NCBI GenBank assembly: GCA_022824805.1
Contig: JAJDZE010000200.1
Location: 1 to 64,000 of the forward strand
Direction: 5' to 3'
DNA from: Acidimicrobiia bacterium
GTDB lineage: Bacteria; Actinomycetota; Acidimicrobiia; Acidimicrobiales; Poriferisodalaceae
DNA length: 64,000 nucleotides
Shown: positions 39,219-48,840 of the stretch, piece after piece
Numbering within the stretch: position 1 is the stretch's first letter
Layout of the letters: every line of letters starts with the position of its first letter
Position numbers and translations under genes: made by a program
Notes under the pieces: generated by a model
The model's input: only the letters and a program-made list of their open reading frames with translations
Databases searched by the model: none
What the model was told of the DNA's origin: nothing

Positions 39219-39272
39219 CCCAAGAAATTGGACAATGGCAGATCGCGGGACGCGACTAGCCTTCCGCGCACA

Positions 39273-40235
39273 GTGACAGACACACAGGTCCGGGTACACG
39301 TGCCGGGCAATCACCTCATGGTCGGGGTGCTGGGACAGCGCGACGAGCACCTGCGCCTCGTCGCGGATCACTTCGCCGATGCCGACATCCACGTGCGCGG
39401 CAACGAGATCACCGTGGCAGGGCCGAGTGCGGCGCTCGTCGGGCAGGTCTTCGAGGAGATGGTGCACGTGCTCGAAGCCGGCCAGCGCATCGAACCCGAG
39501 GTGCTCGACCGCGTCATCGACATGGTCGAGGCCGACGAGAGCCCGAGCGACGTGCTGTCTGCTGCGATCTTGCGCGCCCCCAACGGCAGGGTGGTGCGGG
39601 CCAAGAGCGCCGGCCAGAAGCGCTACGTGGAGATGATCCGCTCCAACATCGTGACGTTCGCCGTCGGGCCGGCCGGCACCGGCAAGACGTGGCTGGCGGT
39701 GGCGCTGGCCGTCGATGCGCTGATGTCGAAGTCGGTGCGGCGCATCGTGCTCACCCGCCCGGCAGTGGAAGCGGGCGAGCGGCTCGGCTTCCTGCCCGGG
39801 GACCTCATGGCCAAGATCGACCCGTACCTGGCCCCGCTGTACGACTCGCTGTACGACATGCTCGACGTGGAGACCGCCGCCAAGCTGCTCGAGCGCAAGA
39901 CCATCGACGTGGCGCCGCTGGCGTTCATGCGGGGCCGCACGCTCAACGACAGCTTCATCATCCTCGACGAGGCCCAGAACACCACGCCCGAGCAGATGAA
40001 GATGTTCCTGACCCGCATCGGATTCGGCTCCAAGGTGGTGGTGACCGGCGACCGCACGCAGATCGACGTGCCCGGCGGCAAGAGCGGGCTGATCGATGTG
40101 GAGCAGGCGCTGGACGGCATCGGCGGGCTTGCGTTCGCTCGCCTCGGCAGACGAGACATCACCCGGCATCGCATCGTCGGCGACATCGTGGCGGCATATG
40201 ACCGGCGTGACGCGAAACGCAACGGCAGCGAGTGA
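39273..40235 (+). CDS. phoH: PhoH-like ATPase
   Basis: VTFAVGPAGTGKTWLAVALAVDALMSKSVRRIVLTRPAVEAGERLGFLPGDL; IILDEAQNTTPEQMKMFLTRIG. Confidence 0.93.
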   Translation: MTDTQVRVHVPGNHLMVGVLGQRDEHLRLVADHFADADIHVRGNEITVAGPSAALVGQVFEEMVHVLEAGQRIEPEVLDRVIDMVEADESPSDVLSAAILRAPNGRVVRAKSAGQKRYVEMIRSNIVTFAVGPAGTGKTWLAVALAVDALMSKSVRRIVLTRPAVEAGERLGFLPGDLMAKIDPYLAPLYDSLYDMLDVETAAKLLERKTIDVAPLAFMRGRTLNDSFIILDEAQNTTPEQMKMFLTRIGFGSKVVVTGDRTQIDVPGGKSGLIDVEQALDGIGGLAFARLGRRDITRHRIVGDIVAAYDRRDAKRNGSE

Positions 40236-40239
40236 ACGA

Positions 40240-40746
40240 GTGGCTGGTGGCTGCGCCGGCGCCGACGGCGTGCTGATCGCAGATCGTCAGAGCGACGTGC
40301 AGATCGATCCCCGGCGCTACCGCGTGCTGGTGCGGCAGGTGCTCGAGGCCGAGGGTGCGCCGACGGGCGCCGAGACCGCGGTGACGTTCGTGGGCCGTGC
40401 CGAGATGGCCGAGCTGAACGAAACCCACATGGGTCACGCCGGGCCGACTGACGTGCTCGCCTTCCCGCTGGATCTCGTGCCCGGCGACCCGGCGATCGGC
40501 TCGGATCCGGCCGGTCCGGCGCTGGCCGGCGACATCGTCGTGTGCCCGGCCGTCGCTGCTGGGAACGCAGCGGCAGGCAAGGATTCTCGCCCGGGCCACG
40601 ACGGCAGCGTCACCGCGGAAATCGATGTGCTCGTCGTGCACGGCGTGCTGCACTTGCTCGGCATGGATCACGCGGCGCCCGCCGAAGCCGCTGCCATGCG
40701 CGCCCGCGAGGCTGAGCACTTGCGCAGCTTGTGGAGCCGTTCGTGA
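40240..40746 (+). CDS. ybeY: Endoribonuclease YbeY
   Basis: ELNETHMGHAGPTDVLAFPL and VVHGVLHLLGMDHA metal motif. Confidence 0.92.
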   Translation: MAGGCAGADGVLIADRQSDVQIDPRRYRVLVRQVLEAEGAPTGAETAVTFVGRAEMAELNETHMGHAGPTDVLAFPLDLVPGDPAIGSDPAGPALAGDIVVCPAVAAGNAAAGKDSRPGHDGSVTAEIDVLVVHGVLHLLGMDHAAPAEAAAMRAREAEHLRSLWSRS

Positions 40747-42062
40747 ACTGGGTGCTGGGCGCTGTGGCGGCGGCGATCCTGCTCGCGGCGGCCATGTTCC
40801 TGCGACTGGTCGAGGCGACGTTCGTGCGCCTCGGCCGTGCCCGTGCCTCAGGCCTCGACGAGTCCAATGGCAGCGGCGAGCGCCACAACGGCGATCGCGA
40901 CAACGGGCACCTGAGCGCCCCGCCGAAAGCCTCCCTGGAGCAGCTCGTGGAAGACCGCGAGGTGGTGCTGGGCCCCGTCTCGCTTCTGCGAGTGCTGGCC
41001 CAGGTGACGCTGGTGGGCGGTGTCACCTGGGCAGCCGCGAGCCGAACGGGCGCAGCGGGCATCGTGGCCGCGATGGCCGTGACCGCCATCGTGCTGTTCT
41101 GCGTGACCGAGGCGATGCCCCGGCGCTGGGGAGTCGAGGCCAACGACCGCATGGCACGAGCGCTCGCGCCGGTTGCCCGGGTGCTGAGTCGCACCGGGCC
41201 GCTTGCCTGGGTGGCGCGGCTGCTGGCGTTCCCGGCGAGGGCGGTGGGGCCTGCTGCGACACAGGGCGACAGCGGCGAGATCACCGAGGACGAGCTGGTG
41301 GCACTGGCATCGGCTGCGGCCCAGGCCAGCCTCATCGAGGACAGCGAGGCGGCGCTGATCGGCCAGATCATGGAGCTCGGCGACACCATCGTGCGGGAGG
41401 TGATGGTGCCACGCCCCGACATGGTCACCGTGAGTCTCGATGACAGCGTCGCCGAAGCGCTCGAAACGATCATCGCATCCGGATTCACACGATTGCCGGT
41501 GACGGCCGCCAGCGTCGACGACCTCCAAGGAATCGTGCTGGCGAAGGATCTTGTCGCGGCCTACCTGCACGGCGCCCCGGCGGAGGAGTCGGGCCCCCAC
41601 GGCGTGGCCACCTGCGCACAGGTTCTGCGGCCGGCCACGTTTGTGCCCGAGACCAAGCGGGTCAGCGATCTCATGCGCGAGATGCAGGAGTCCAAGTCTC
41701 ACCTGGCCATAGCCGTCGACGAGTACGGCGGCGTGGCGGGGCTGGTCACGCTCGAGGACATCATCGAGGAACTGGTAGGCGAGATCGCCGACGAGTACGA
41801 CGCCGACGAGGCGCTCGTCGAGGAAGTGGGCGACGGTGCGTTCATGTTCTCCGGCCGCCTGCCGGCGTCGCGGCTGGCCGAGGTGCTGGAGCTTCGACTG
41901 CCCGAAGGCGACTGGGACACGGTCGGCGGCCTGGTGCTCGACCGCATGGGCCACGTGCCCGAGACGGGCGAGACCACCGAACTCGACGGCTGGTGCTTGT
42001 CGGCGCTTGAAGTCGAGGGCCGGCGCATCAACCTCGTCGGCGCCCGCCGCGGCGTCAGCTAG
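40743..42062 (+). CDS. Hemolysin C/CorC-like CBS-domain membrane protein
   Basis: N-terminal TMs, VREVMVPRPDMVTVSLDDSVAEALETIIASGFTRLPV, CorC_HlyC C-terminus; GTGA overlap with ybeY. Confidence 0.88.
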   Translation: MNWVLGAVAAAILLAAAMFLRLVEATFVRLGRARASGLDESNGSGERHNGDRDNGHLSAPPKASLEQLVEDREVVLGPVSLLRVLAQVTLVGGVTWAAASRTGAAGIVAAMAVTAIVLFCVTEAMPRRWGVEANDRMARALAPVARVLSRTGPLAWVARLLAFPARAVGPAATQGDSGEITEDELVALASAAAQASLIEDSEAALIGQIMELGDTIVREVMVPRPDMVTVSLDDSVAEALETIIASGFTRLPVTAASVDDLQGIVLAKDLVAAYLHGAPAEESGPHGVATCAQVLRPATFVPETKRVSDLMREMQESKSHLAIAVDEYGGVAGLVTLEDIIEELVGEIADEYDADEALVEEVGDGAFMFSGRLPASRLAEVLELRLPEGDWDTVGGLVLDRMGHVPETGETTELDGWCLSALEVEGRRINLVGARRGVS

Positions 42063-42076
42063 CCGCCCCTGCTGCG

Positions 42077-42958
42077 ATGCGCTCGGGATTCGTGACGTTG
42101 GTCGGCAGGCCGAATGCAGGCAAGTCGACGTTGCTGAACTGCCTCGTGCGCAGCAAGGTCAGCATCACATCTGACAAGCCCCAGACCACACGCCTGCGCG
42201 TCATGGGCGTGCGACACCTGCACGACGCGCAGATCGTCTTCGTCGACACGCCCGGCATCGCCAAGCCGGTTACCCCGCTGGGGGAGCAGCTCAACGAGAG
42301 TGCCCGCACGGCCATGGCCGAGCTGGAGCCGGTGGATGTGATCTGCATGGTGCTCGACGCGACGGCGCCGCTGGGCCGCGGCGACCGCTTGATCTGGGAA
42401 TCGGTGCCGTCGGGCGTCTCCACCGTCGTCGCAGTCACGAAGTGCGACCGGGCGTCGAGAGCCCGAGTGCTGGCACAGCTCGCCGCCGCGGCGGAGTTCG
42501 ACGCCGACGCGTACTTCCCCGTGTCGGGAGTGACCGGTGAGGGCACCGATGCCCTGCTCGATCACCTTGCGGCCGGCCTGGGCGAGGGCCCTGCCTACTT
42601 TCCTCCCGAGAGCATCACCGATCTGCCCGATGCCTGGCGCATCTCCGAGGCCGTGCGCGAGCAGTTGCTGGCCCGGCTGGCCGATGAGCTGCCCTACAGC
42701 ATCGCGGTCCGCGTCACCGAGTGGGAACCCGACCGCATCCGTTGCGACATCGCCGTGGAGCGGCCCTCGCAGAAGGGCATCGTGATCGGCAAGGGCGGGC
42801 GGATGCTGCGTGAGGTGGGCACGGCGGCACGCGGAGAACTCGGCCTCGACGGCGTCTACCTGGAACTGCGGGTGCGGGTGGCGCCGGACTGGCAGCGCAC
42901 CCCCGACGCGGTCGCCCGCATGCTCGCTCCGAACGCCCCCTCCGCGCCCCCCGATTGA
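42077..42958 (+). CDS. era: GTPase Era
   Basis: GFVTLVGRPNAGKSTLLNCLVRSKVSITSDKPQTTR; KH domain GIVIGKGGRMLREVGTAAR. Confidence 0.95.
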   Translation: MRSGFVTLVGRPNAGKSTLLNCLVRSKVSITSDKPQTTRLRVMGVRHLHDAQIVFVDTPGIAKPVTPLGEQLNESARTAMAELEPVDVICMVLDATAPLGRGDRLIWESVPSGVSTVVAVTKCDRASRARVLAQLAAAAEFDADAYFPVSGVTGEGTDALLDHLAAGLGEGPAYFPPESITDLPDAWRISEAVREQLLARLADELPYSIAVRVTEWEPDRIRCDIAVERPSQKGIVIGKGGRMLREVGTAARGELGLDGVYLELRVRVAPDWQRTPDAVARMLAPNAPSAPPD

Positions 42959-42975
42959 CGACCTCCGCAGCGGGC

Positions 42976-44979
42976 TCAGGCGTGCCGGCTGCGGATGGCG
43001 CCGAGGAACTCGACTGCTTCGGCCTGATCGACGCTGCGGCGCATGGGCGGCAGCGGATCGAGCAGGCGCCCCCGGTAGCGGGCAGTGGCAAGCCGCGAGT
43101 CGAGCACCGCCACTACTCCCCGGTCAGCGGTCGTGCGAATCAGCCGGCCCGCTCCCTGGGCCAGCATGTCTGCCGCGTTCGGCACGTCGACGGTCATGAA
43201 TGCATCGCTGCCGGCCGCCTCGCGCCGGGCTGCCGCGAGCGGCTCGTTGGGCCGGGTGAACGGGAGACGGTCGATCACCAACAGCGACAGGGCCGGCCCG
43301 GCCACGTCCACGCCCTGCCAGAAGCTCATCGTGCCGCACACCACCGTGGCGGGGTCGTCGCCGAGCGCGTCGAGCAGAGCGGTGTTCGACAGATCGCCTC
43401 CCTGGCGCAACACCCGGATGCCGCTGAGACGTTCAGCGAGCGCATCAGCGGTGTCGTTGAGTGCGCGCCAGCTCGTGAACAGCGCCAGCGTGCGCCCGCC
43501 CACTGCGGCGACGAGTTCCGCCAGCTCGTCGATGGCTGCTGCCCGGTACGCATCGCTGGTGGGAGCGGGCAGGTGCCGGGCGCAGTACAGCAGCGCATTG
43601 GCCCGGTAGTCGAACGGGCTGTCCACTGCGAGATAGCTGTGGTCGGCGGAGGGAACGCCGAGTCGCCCGACGAAGTGCGGGCCGAGTGTCGCACTGGTGA
43701 GCACGCTTGCTTGACGGCCCCACAGCCGGCCGGCGAGCAGGTCTCCCACGTCGAGCGGCGCGAGGCGCAGCCGGCCTCGGCCTTCCACCAGGATCACCGT
43801 TCCCTGCGGGGGATCGAGCGCTGCACGCAGCGCAGTGAGCGACTCGGCTGCCAGCCGGCCCACGCGCAGGCGCTCCAACTCACTCCTGCCGTCGCCGTTT
43901 CCGCCGGCCACATCGTGTGCCGTCGGGCTGTCCGCTCCGAGCGCGCTCGGTGCTGGGTTGCCAGACGGCCGCAGCTCGGCGGCGAGCTGGGTGACGCGGC
44001 CGTCGATGAGTTCCAGCAGGCTCTCGAGGTCGCCGGTGATCGCGCCCAGGCGGGTGTCGCGCAGGGGCGCAAGCTCGTTGGCGAGTCGTTCGGCCACCTC
44101 TGCCACGGCATCTGCCGCAGCACCTCCTGCGCCCACCGCACGCGCTTCGGTGGCCAGCCGCGTGAAACCGGCGGGCGTGATCTCCAGTCCGGCCACTTGG
44201 GTGACAACCGGCTCGAGCTGATGTGCCTCGTCGAACACGACAGCATCGTGGGGACCGAACAGGTAGCCGTCGCCGAACAGGTCGATGCAGTACAGGTGCT
44301 GGTTGGTCACCACGATTCCGGCCCTCGCGGAGCGGGCCCGGGCTTCCTCGGCGAAGCAGCGGTGGCCCTCGGGGCAGCGCTCGGCGCCTACGCACTCGGT
44401 GCTGGTCACCGACACCGACGACCACACGCGCCCGTCGGGCGCAGGCGCCAGCTCCGAACGGTCGCCGGTGCGCGTTCGGGGCACCCACTGCTCGATCTCG
44501 GCGAGCTGCCGCTGTCGGGCCAGTTCTGCCGGCGTGGCCGGCCCTCCGGCCAGATCCATCTGCTGCTGTGCGTGCTCGCCGAAACGGTGGCGGCAGAGGT
44601 AGTTGTTGCGCCCCTTGAGCACTTCCCAGCGCACGGGGCGCCCGAGCCGCTGGGCCATCCCCGCAGCCACCAGCGGGAGGTCCTTGCCGACGAGCTGGTC
44701 CTGCAGCGCCAGTGTCGCGGTGGCGATCACCACTCGCTTGCCCGCAGCCGCAGCGAGTGCGGCAGGCACGAGGTAGGCGAGCGACTTGCCCACGCCGGTG
44801 CCCGCCTGGCACAGCAGCGTGCCGCCGTCGGCGATGGCCTCGGCGACAGCAGCCGCCATCTCGGCCTGGCCGTCGCGCCGCTCGCCGTGGTGGCCCAGCG
44901 CCGCGATCACCTCGTCGAGTGCAGCAGCGACATCGAGCTCATCGGTCGGCGGGGCAAGATCCCAAGGTTCGTCGGACAT
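42976..44979 (-). CDS. DinG/XPD-type ATP-dependent DNA helicase
   Basis: CQAGTGVGKSLAYLVPA, VVFDEAHQL, four-Cys Fe-S region, C-terminal GRLIRTTADRGVVAVLDSR. Confidence 0.88.
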   Translation of the reverse strand: MSDEPWDLAPPTDELDVAAALDEVIAALGHHGERRDGQAEMAAAVAEAIADGGTLLCQAGTGVGKSLAYLVPAALAAAAGKRVVIATATLALQDQLVGKDLPLVAAGMAQRLGRPVRWEVLKGRNNYLCRHRFGEHAQQQMDLAGGPATPAELARQRQLAEIEQWVPRTRTGDRSELAPAPDGRVWSSVSVTSTECVGAERCPEGHRCFAEEARARSARAGIVVTNQHLYCIDLFGDGYLFGPHDAVVFDEAHQLEPVVTQVAGLEITPAGFTRLATEARAVGAGGAAADAVAEVAERLANELAPLRDTRLGAITGDLESLLELIDGRVTQLAAELRPSGNPAPSALGADSPTAHDVAGGNGDGRSELERLRVGRLAAESLTALRAALDPPQGTVILVEGRGRLRLAPLDVGDLLAGRLWGRQASVLTSATLGPHFVGRLGVPSADHSYLAVDSPFDYRANALLYCARHLPAPTSDAYRAAAIDELAELVAAVGGRTLALFTSWRALNDTADALAERLSGIRVLRQGGDLSNTALLDALGDDPATVVCGTMSFWQGVDVAGPALSLLVIDRLPFTRPNEPLAAARREAAGSDAFMTVDVPNAADMLAQGAGRLIRTTADRGVVAVLDSRLATARYRGRLLDPLPPMRRSVDQAEAVEFLGAIRSRHA

Positions 44980-45099
44980 CGGCCCTCACGTCGGTCTGCT
45001 GCTGGGGAGGTTCGCTGCGAACCGCAACGGTACGACAGCGGCATCGCTGTCATGGGGGGCGCAACGATCTGCGGCAGTGAGGGTTCTACCCTGCGCAGT

Positions 45100-45822
45100 G
45101 TGAACCGAGGTGCGGGAGTCGACGTGTCGCGCCTGCCGACTCACGTGGCCTGTGTGATGGACGGCAACGGCCGCTGGGCCCAGGCGCGCGGGCTGCCGCG
45201 TACCGAAGGTCACGCAGCCGGCGAAGAGGCCCTCATTGACACCGTCGAGGGCGCGGCCGAGATCGGCCTGCGGTGGCTCACCGTGTATGCGTTCAGCACG
45301 GAGAACTGGCGCCGCCCGCCGGCGGAGGTGCGCTTCCTCATGGGCTTCAATGAGTCGCTGCTGGTGCGGCGCAGCCATGAGCTGCACGAGCAGAACGTGC
45401 GGATCCGCTTTGTGGGGCGGCCCGATGCCCGCATCCCGCGACGGGTCCGGGCCCGCATCGACGAGGCCGTCGAGCTGACAGCGGCCAACACGGGCCTCAC
45501 GTTCACGGTGGCGTTCAACTACGGCGGCAGGGCCGAGATCGTCGACGCTGCCGCCGGTCTGGTGCGCTCGGGCGTGCCCGCAGACGAAGTCGACGAGGCG
45601 GCGCTCGCCAAGCATCTCTACGACGCCGAGATGCCCGAGGTCGACCTCATGATCCGGACCTCAGGAGAGAACCGGCTGTCGAACTTCCTGCTGTGGCAGA
45701 TGGCCTACAGCGAGCTGGTGTTCACCGACACGCTCTGGCCCGACTTCCGCCGGAGCGACCTGTTCGACGCCATCTGCATCTACCAGGCCCGTGACCGGCG
45801 CTTCGGCGGCCTGAACCGCTGA
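45100..45822 (+). CDS. uppS: Isoprenyl (undecaprenyl) diphosphate synthase
   Basis: HVACVMDGNGRWAQARGLPRTEGHAAG; DLMIRTSGENRLSNFLLWQMAYSELVFTDTLWPDF; TACCCT-N7-GTG. Confidence 0.93.
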   Translation: MNRGAGVDVSRLPTHVACVMDGNGRWAQARGLPRTEGHAAGEEALIDTVEGAAEIGLRWLTVYAFSTENWRRPPAEVRFLMGFNESLLVRRSHELHEQNVRIRFVGRPDARIPRRVRARIDEAVELTAANTGLTFTVAFNYGGRAEIVDAAAGLVRSGVPADEVDEAALAKHLYDAEMPEVDLMIRTSGENRLSNFLLWQMAYSELVFTDTLWPDFRRSDLFDAICIYQARDRRFGGLNR

Positions 45823-45923
45823 GGCCGCACGCCACCGCGCTGCGCAGGAGTCGCCGCAGCGCCCGCCGGCTCGAACGAATCTGGCACAGCGAATCCGACA
45901 CAGCGAAGGGGAAGCCCCGGCAG

Positions 45924-46640
45924 ATGCAGTACCGGGACCGGGGAGTGGTGCTGCGCACCACCAAGCTCGGCGAGGCCGACCGGATCATCACGATCATCAC
46001 CTCCGGGCACGGCAAGGTGCGCGCGGTGGCGAAGGGCGCGAGGCGCACTCGCAGCAAGCTGGCCGGTCACGTCGAGCCGCTCCGGCATGTCGATCTGCAG
46101 CTCTACCGGGGACGCGGCGAGCTCGACATCGTGACCGGCGCAGTGACGCTCGACCGTTGGCCGGCGCTGCGCTCCGACCTCGACCGGCTGGGCACGGCCA
46201 TGACGCTCGCGGAGGCGGTGGATCAGTCGGTGCACGACCGGGGCGACGACCCTGTGCCCTACCAGATGCTCATCGGTGCGCTGGGCCGCCTGGACAGGGC
46301 CCATTCCGGGATGCTGCTGCCCGCGTTCTTGCTGCGATTGCTGGCACATGAAGGCACTGCGCCGATGCTCGATGCGTGCGTGGTGGGCAGCGGCTGCGAC
46401 GATGCGCCCATCGTGGCGTTCGACCCCGCCGGCGGCGGTGTGACCTGCGCCACCCACCGTCGAGGCCGTTCCCTGTCTGGCGGGGCGCTCGAGATGCTGC
46501 GCTCGATCATCGACGGGCGGGTGAATGCCGTGCTCGACGTCGAGTCGTCCTCCGACACGCACGAGGCAGCCGCGGCCGTCACTCGCATGTGGGAGTACCA
46601 CATGGACCGGCGCCTCCGAAGCGCCGACTTGCTCGGCTGA
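45924..46640 (+). CDS. recO: DNA repair protein RecO
   Basis: YRDRGVVLRTTKLGEADRIITIITSGHGKVRAVAKGARRTRSKLAGHVEP. Confidence 0.92.
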   Translation: MQYRDRGVVLRTTKLGEADRIITIITSGHGKVRAVAKGARRTRSKLAGHVEPLRHVDLQLYRGRGELDIVTGAVTLDRWPALRSDLDRLGTAMTLAEAVDQSVHDRGDDPVPYQMLIGALGRLDRAHSGMLLPAFLLRLLAHEGTAPMLDACVVGSGCDDAPIVAFDPAGGGVTCATHRRGRSLSGGALEMLRSIIDGRVNAVLDVESSSDTHEAAAAVTRMWEYHMDRRLRSADLLG

Positions 46641-46709
46641 GCAACCGGTCAGCGCCGGTCCCGGATGGCACCGCCGGCGTCCCCGAAGCGCCGATCTGCT
46701 CAGTTGAGC
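46608..46709 (+). repeat. Degenerate 67-bp-period direct repeat spanning the recO 3' end
   Basis: CCGGCGCCTCCGAAGCGCCGACTTGCTCGGCTGAGC versus CCGGCGTCCCCGAAGCGCCGATCTGCTCAGTTGAGC. Confidence 0.85.
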
Positions 46710-46720
46710 GACCTGCTCGG

Positions 46721-47155
46721 CTAGCGGAAGATGCGGCTGCGGCTGTTGGGGTTCTCGACGCTCTCGTGGAGCCGCTTGAAGCGCTTTTCCGCCCGTACGT
46801 CTGCGGTTGAGCGCCACCACCTGCGGCCGCGCCAGAAGGCGCCGGCGAATGCCAGCAGTGCCAGCACTACCTGGGTGCGGGCCAAGCCGCCGCACAGCGG
46901 ATGCCGGCTCTCGGGCCGCACATAGTCCTGCCCGGTGGTCCGCATCTCGGCAATTGCGTCGTCGACTGCGTTGCGCACCTCGTCAAGGTCGACGTCGGGC
47001 GGGGCCAGACCCAGCAGCGGCATCGAGCAGGTCCAGTCGACCTGACCCTCTTGAATGTCCTCGTAGGGGCCGCCGAAGACCGGCAGCGGCAACAACAGCA
47101 CCATGATGCCGAGGAATGCACACAGGAAGACCACGGTGGTGTCACGCAGGCGCAC
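46721..47155 (-). CDS. Small two-TM membrane protein of unknown function
   Basis: VRLRDTTVVFLCAFLGIMVLLLPLPVF...; start chosen from TAGGCT-N7-GTG signature. Confidence 0.6.
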   Translation of the reverse strand: MRLRDTTVVFLCAFLGIMVLLLPLPVFGGPYEDIQEGQVDWTCSMPLLGLAPPDVDLDEVRNAVDDAIAEMRTTGQDYVRPESRHPLCGGLARTQVVLALLAFAGAFWRGRRWWRSTADVRAEKRFKRLHESVENPNSRSRIFR

Positions 47156-47250
47156 GGCCGCGAGCCTAATGACCGGCGCCCGGCGGGTGAGGCGCCGCCT
47201 GCCGAAAATCACCCCGACGCCTCCGCAGGCCCTCAGTACCCTTGCCGCCC

Positions 47251-48600
47251 GTGACGAGTACCGCTGGCGCCGAATCCGAACAGCCAGGCCCCGATCCCGC
47301 GCTGTTCGACAAGATCGTCAATCTCTGCAAGCGCCGCGGCATCGTGTTCGGCTCGGCCGAGATCTACGGCGGATTCCGCAGCGCGTACGACTATGGCCCG
47401 ATCGGGGCCCAGTTGCTGCGCAACGTCAAGGACGCCTGGTGGCGCTCGATGGTGCAGATGCGCAGCGACGTGGTGGGTCTCGACGCATCCATCCTGGGCC
47501 CGCCCCAGATCTGGGAGGCCTCGGGGCACCTCAAGAACTTCACCGACCCGCTGGTCGATTGCACCTATTGCAAGACCCGCCACCGCCAGGACCAGCTCGA
47601 CGACCCCGACGTGTGCCCGAACTGCGGCCGGCGTGGCACCTTCACCGAGGCCCGGGCGTTCAACCTCATGTTCCGCACCCAGGCGGGCCCCGTCCAGGGC
47701 GCGGGCGCCGAGGTGTACCTGCGGCCCGAGACGGCCCAGGGCATGTTCGTCAACTTCAAGAACATCCTCGAGACGAGCCGCAAGCGCCCGCCGTTCGGCA
47801 TCGCCCAGGTGGGCAAGTCGTTCCGCAATGAGATCACGCCGGGCAACTTCGTGTTCCGCACCCGCGAGTTCGAGCAGATGGAGCTCGAGTTCTTCGTGCC
47901 CCCCGGCGAGGCCCAACGGTGGTACGAGTACTGGCTTGCCGAGCGGTTCCAGTGGTATGCCGACCTGGGCATCCCGGCGGGTCAGCTTCGCCTGCGAGCC
48001 CATGACGCCGACGAGCTCAGCCATTACTCAAGCGGCACCAGCGACGTCGAGTTCCTGTTCCCTTGGGGCTGGGGCGAGCTCGAAGGCATCGCCAACCGCG
48101 GCGATTACGACCTGCGCCAGCACGCCGAGCACTCGGGCCAGAAGCTGGAGTACTTCGACCAGGCCAGCGGCGAGCGGTACGTGCCGCACGTGATCGAGCC
48201 CGCAGCCGGGGCGACGCGTGCGCTGATGGCGTTCCTGCTGGCTGCGTACCGAACCGAGACCGTCAACGACGAACTGCGCACGGTGCTGGCGCTGCACCCG
48301 CGGCTGGCGCCGTACAAGGTGGCGGTGCTGCCGCTGTCACGCAAGGCGCCGCTGCCCGCGTTGGCCGGCGAGGTGCTCGGGCTGTGCCAGCCGCACTGGA
48401 TGTGCGACTACGACGAGACCCAGGCCATCGGGCGCCGCTACCGCCGCCAGGACGAGATCGGCACGCCGCTGTGCGTGACGGTCGACTTCGAGTCGGTCGA
48501 CGACCGCAGCGTGACCGTGCGCGACCGCGACACGATGGCCCAGGACCGGGTGCCGATCGACGCGCTGGTAGACCATCTGCGCCGTCGGCTGGGTCTCTGA
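47251..48600 (+). CDS. glyS: Glycyl-tRNA synthetase (single-chain alpha2 type)
   Basis: KIVNLCKRRGIVFGSAEIYGGFRSAYDYGPIGAQLLRNVKDAWW; LRPETAQGMFVNFKN; FVFRTREFEQMELEFF. Confidence 0.95.
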   Translation: MTSTAGAESEQPGPDPALFDKIVNLCKRRGIVFGSAEIYGGFRSAYDYGPIGAQLLRNVKDAWWRSMVQMRSDVVGLDASILGPPQIWEASGHLKNFTDPLVDCTYCKTRHRQDQLDDPDVCPNCGRRGTFTEARAFNLMFRTQAGPVQGAGAEVYLRPETAQGMFVNFKNILETSRKRPPFGIAQVGKSFRNEITPGNFVFRTREFEQMELEFFVPPGEAQRWYEYWLAERFQWYADLGIPAGQLRLRAHDADELSHYSSGTSDVEFLFPWGWGELEGIANRGDYDLRQHAEHSGQKLEYFDQASGERYVPHVIEPAAGATRALMAFLLAAYRTETVNDELRTVLALHPRLAPYKVAVLPLSRKAPLPALAGEVLGLCQPHWMCDYDETQAIGRRYRRQDEIGTPLCVTVDFESVDDRSVTVRDRDTMAQDRVPIDALVDHLRRRLGL

Positions 48601-48688
48601 GGGCACCGCCTTGGCGGGGACGGCCGGCGCCGGCACCATGCCGAATGGCACAGGGGGACCGCATGGGCCAGCACCGCCGGGTGCCGCG

Positions 48689-48766
48689 ATGAGCGATTCG
48701 AACGCTGCGGCTGGCCTGAGCGACCGGCAGCGCCGAGCAATCGCCGACCTGCGGGTGCCGCGATGA
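48689..48766 (+). CDS. Mini-ORF 1 (25 aa, MSDSNAAAGLSDRQRRAIADLRVPR), repeat-derived
   Basis: Terminates TGA overlapping the next ATG (ATGA); expression unproven. Confidence 0.3.
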   Translation: MSDSNAAAGLSDRQRRAIADLRVPR

Positions 48767-48840
48767 GCGATTCGAACGCTGCGTCCGAGTTGAGGGACCG
48801 CCGACGCCGAGCAGTTGCCGACCTGCGGGTGCTGCGATGA
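48763..48840 (+). CDS. Mini-ORF 2 (25 aa, MSDSNAASELRDRRRRAVADLRVLR), repeat-derived
   Basis: Terminates TGA overlapping the PPDK-like ATG at 48837 (ATGA); expression unproven. Confidence 0.3.
   Translation: MSDSNAASELRDRRRRAVADLRVLR

Noticed and set aside
48601-48675. Terminator after glyS (GCCGGCGCCGGC palindrome)
   Set aside because: Palindromic but no T-tract, and such palindromes are frequent at this GC content.
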